Origin: Hygrophila difformis
Taxonomy: Eukaryota > Streptophyta > Magnoliopsida > Lamiales > Acanthaceae
NCBI GenBank assembly: GCA_030278955.1
Contig: JAOANR010000001.1
Location: forward strand, 18,451,753-18,515,752
DNA: 64,000 nt
Direction of reading: 5' to 3'
The notes beneath the pieces were generated by a model. That model searched no databases. It was not told the DNA's origin and saw nothing but the letters and a program-made list of their open reading frames with translations. Within the stretch, counting starts at the first letter, position 1. Every line of letters begins with the position of its first letter. A program made the translations under genes and the position numbers. Positions 60,829 to 64,000 of the stretch are shown piece by piece.

Positions 60829-60978
60829 CCCCCCCCCACCCCCTCCAGTTTCTTTTCACCTTCCTCCTGTCATTTCAACTTCTCTCAGTGTCTTCATCTT
60901 CTTTTCCCCCATTTTTCTCTCATCCGAACGAACACCACGTGTTCTTCGCACTCTTGCACGCCATTTCTAAGGGAAACT

Positions 60979-62794
60979 ATGGACCGATTTCATGGACCCC
61001 TCCCAATCCTTGGACCCGCGCCTAGACCCGAGCCAAGGAGGAGAGGGTAAACCCTATTTCCGCCTTGGTCATAGCCCCCCTTCGGATCCCTTAGTTCTTT
61101 TATTTAGTTTATTTTGTTGTGTTCGTGGTATGGTGTTGTTAGTGTGCACATCCAACTTCAGATTTTTAGAGGTTTTGAGTGCCCTCGGCTTTGAGCACCA
61201 TTTTGAAGTTTTTGAGAACTTGTTTTGAAAAACCGATTAAGGGGGTTAAAACTGTTAATGGATAAGATTTTTGAAGCTTAAAACTGGAAAGAACAAACTG
61301 TTAAACATTTGGGTGTTGTTTTGAATATCTTGATGTTATTGGTTTGATTGATCCTGATGTGATGTGCACAGTGTGGGTGGTGTAATAAAGATGGAAGATC
61401 TTTTTGGGCACATTTGTTCTCATGTTAGAAATCTCATGGGAATAAATGTTTGTTTGTTTATGGAAACATAGTACAAACACCCAATAGGAAGCTTCCACTT
61501 TTAATAAAAGCAACCTTTTAGAAAAAGACAAAAAGAGTTATTTTTGTTTAATGTTTGACTTGAGTTTTGTTCCCAATGGAACACTAGTGTGAGTAAGATA
61601 GCAGTATTTTGTCACCTAACTGCTATCCTTTTCAAAAATCCAAAATGGGACCACTCACCTCCCACTTTTGTTAAATAAAACAAGTCAACCATTTGTAAAA
61701 TTAAAAACAGTGTTTGCAATTTTTTTTTGGATGCTAAAACTGTCCAAACAGTCCAAGCTATCCAGAAACAGCAAATCCGTTCCGCCACGTCTCCATTGCA
61801 CATTCCAATATTCGAGCATTCCATTTCCATCTATCCATCTCATTCCACTTCCAACAAGTATCTCGGACTTGTTTAATAAAATTAAAAAACTTTTGGGCCC
61901 TATGGCCCATTAAAAAGATTTTAGGCCCAATGGCCAATTTTATTTTATTTTGGGCTCTTTAGCCCATTTAAAACCAAATATTATTTACATGTGCTTTAAA
62001 TTAAAATTCAAGTCAGAAATTTAATAATCTCACATCTAGAGCAAAGCTCTAAATGTGAGGATGTTGGTTTCTAAACTTGAATAATTTCCGAAAATTATAT
62101 AAAAATTGGATTCATCACTTCTTATCTTTTCAGGGGTAATCCTCCCATTCCAGACCCTGCTCCAGGAGGAACCAAGTTGCTGGACTTGCCGGTCGAACTC
62201 CTTGGTGAAATTCTCTCCCGGATAGGAGAGGATGAAATCAAGGGGGTGTTTACTGCACAACGTGCATGCAAGAAACTTAGGGATGCTGGGAACCTTACTA
62301 TCGTGTACAAGCGGTGTGAGGTTATCACTTCCACGGTGAAGAGATGGCAAGAAAGGATCCGTCGGCAGAAGGAGAGATTCCTGCAAATATGCACAGCTGT
62401 AGGAAACTTCAACCTTCAGCTCATTCCAGCACTCAGGGCATTTGCAGAGGGGAATGAGGAGCGTGCTTGTGAACTGCTACGCCCGGGACTTGAGGACAAC
62501 CATAAGACATCAATCTTCACCCGCGGATTGATGCTTATGAGTAAGACAGATGAAAGCCAAGTTGAGCAGGGAATCAGAATGATCGAAAGGATGGTAACAG
62601 ATCGATCAGTCTTTCGGTATACGTCCCTCAACGTTCTCGCTTGGATAACTGATAACCCAGACAACCCACAACTGTGGGCAGGCCAAGGAGTCAGAGTCTA
62701 TTGCCCAGAATGGCATGCACCTCTGAGAAACCGTGACTGGTGCCTGCGTTGTGAGCTTTCCAGCTGTGTCCTCTGGCTCCGATACATGCCCTGA
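60979..62794 (+). CDS. Element D third ORF: two-exon F-box protein (about 242 aa)
   Basis: Exon 1 is 60979-61046 (ATG, Pro/Arg-rich leader, 68 nt). The intron is 61047-62133 (GTAAAC...TTTTCAG). Exon 2 is 62134-62794 (661 nt, ending TGA). Lengths 68 + 661 = 729 keep the frame, with a phase-2 junction as in element B. Exon 2 has a Pro/Gly-rich linker and an F-box beginning LLDLPVELLGEILSRIGEDE and followed by CKKLRD. Next is a helical region with an ERACELLRPGLEDNHKT repeat, resembling Sel1/TPR-type parts of plant F-box proteins. The tail has VRVYCPEW and CLRCELSSC, a possible metal-binding pair of Cys clusters. No transmembrane segment or signal peptide is seen, so it is not env-like. F-box proteins bind SKP1 in SCF ubiquitin ligases. 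The substrate here is unknown, and capture from a host gene is inferred. Confidence 0.82.
61047..62133 (+). other. Intron of the element D F-box gene
   Basis: 1087 nt, GT...AG. At about 62030-62066 it contains CTCACATCTAGAG/CTCTAAATGTGAG and GGATGTTGG, the third copy of the hairpin module, some 65 nt before the acceptor. Repeated GGGCCCTATGGCCC-like motifs at 61895-61970 are also present. No gene. Confidence 0.72.
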
Positions 62795-64000
62795 AGAAGG
62801 AAGGAAGAATCCTAGTTCGAATTTACCCTGCTTTATTTTATTTCCAGCCTAGTAGTAGTATTTGCAAGGGATTTCCTCCTTTTGTGTGTGCAGGTTTGTA
62901 TCAACTGCACGAGAATCCCTTGCCTCGGATGTATTTAATTGCTTTCCCTAAAATTGGAACTCAACTTTGGAGACCACTGAACAATTCTTTACTGCTTTCC
63001 TTTGAAAAGATGTCTGTACAGTCCGAGATGAATAAGTGACTGTCAGACCAAAAATATGCTGTTGACATACTCAGTATGTCAGCAGTGCTTCTTTACTGCT
63101 TTCAATTAAATAACCAGCAAAAATATGCATAAACTTGCTCTAAATTCACAGGTTGAATTTAGGCTTGTGATTAAATTTTCGAACTTTTAAATTGGGATAA
63201 TATAATTGAGAACATGCATGAAATGAATTCCTGAGGTTTTGAGCTATAAAAATTTAATGATGCGATCAGCTTATTGGGTAATAAATCTGCATGTTAGAGA
63301 TTTCGATTGAATAAATTGTTAGAATTAAGCTTTGATTGAATTTGCGAATATTGTATGACATGAATCAATCCAACCTTGTGAGATTTGAGCCATGAGTCAC
63401 TTTTACTCATTCATTTTCTTTGATGTGTGAATCATTTTGATTAAAGGAAACTAGAACTTGCGATTGGGACCGATTCAAGACCATGCCATATTCCAAAAAT
63501 CGAGCATATGATCAAGGCACTTAGAAAAACCCAAATTTTTTGGCCTTCGTTTGAAATCCAAACCCAAAAATATTTTCCCTTTAGGATTAACCAAGTTGAG
63601 CCTTTAAGCCTAATTTTTCTTTGAAACCCTCCATATTATTCCTAGCTTTACAAAAAGACCAAGAAATGCAAACCCAAGTGTGCAAGGATGAATTTTATCA
63701 AAGGCAGTAAATTTATGATCATCATGAAAACTATAAATCGGAATTCTATAAACCGATTCAAAAAAAAAAAAAAAAAAAAAAAAAACGAGAGAGTTGAATT
63801 CCATTCAACATCAATAAATTGCAATTGACAAAGCAAATTAGACATAGTCTAATGTCATGCAATATGAAAAGAGAAAAGCAAAAGAAAGAAAGAAAAATTG
63901 ATGATCATATATTTTAAATAAATATGCCAAGTTATGATAGAATTAATTCTTGCCACTTCTTAGCCAATAATTTCCCTTCCTACCAAATGTTACAACCGTA
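62795..64000 (+). other. Element D 3' non-coding region (window end)
   Basis: Near-identical to 47589-48794. An A-run of about 25 at 63761-63785 is shorter than C's. No gene. The PPT and 3' LTR lie beyond the window. Confidence 0.75.

Larger units (their letters stand above)
53893..64000 (+). mobile_element. Element D, intact Athila-like element (3' end outside window)
   Basis: PBS, full gag-pol ORF, hairpin module, inverted-repeat array, spliced F-box gene and 3' non-coding region, continuing past the window end. Its 5' LTR is shared with C. It is the only element here with no detected disablement. The 3' LTR is not visible. Confidence 0.9.

Overview
This window is plant nuclear DNA made almost entirely of LTR retrotransposons. 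No ordinary host gene, tRNA or rRNA was recognised. A plant origin is indicated by an LTR primer site matching initiator tRNA-Met, another matching tRNA-Asp(GUC), a Stowaway-type MITE, and Ty3/gypsy polyproteins that look like the Athila lineage. The species cannot be told from the sequence.

Layout, left to right. (1) Element A, minus strand, is an old and heavily broken Athila-like element. It is split into three pieces: 1-4927, 26704-26877 and 40912-43775. (2) Element B, minus strand, 4928-26703, is a complete but degenerate Athila-like element with ~5 kb LTRs. It inserted into A's protease/RT linker with target duplication CAACA-type flank CACAA on both sides. A 260-bp MITE later entered one LTR. 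(3) Element E, 26878-40911, is a gag-only, non-autonomous element arranged as LTR-internal-LTR-internal-LTR (5.4 kb period). The whole array is flanked by one target duplication, CAAGG, inside A's protease codons. (4) A 500-N gap lies at 43776-44275. (5) Elements C (44276-49282, 3' part only) and D (53893 to beyond the window end) are near-identical plus-strand Athila-like elements sharing a single LTR at 49283-53892. D has an uninterrupted 1986-residue gag-pol ORF.

The most unusual content is in the Athila-like family. Downstream of pol, where env-like ORFs usually sit, B, C and D carry a two-exon gene. It has its own TATA box, a short first exon, a phase-2 intron of 1.1-1.6 kb, and a second exon encoding an F-box domain, a helical repeat-like region and a Cys-containing C-terminus. 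The exon phases match independently in the B and D subfamilies.

Directly upstream of the TATA box of this gene, and again upstream of the LTR TATA box, is an array of short inverted repeats. The core differs completely between families (GTCGCAAGAC in A, TTCGGTCTAGACCGAA in B, GTCGCGGA in C/D). The architecture is shared: forward half-site, palindrome, reverse half-site. This looks like a lineage-specific cis-regulatory code shared by the two promoters of one element, evolving in sequence but not in layout. Function is inferred, not shown.
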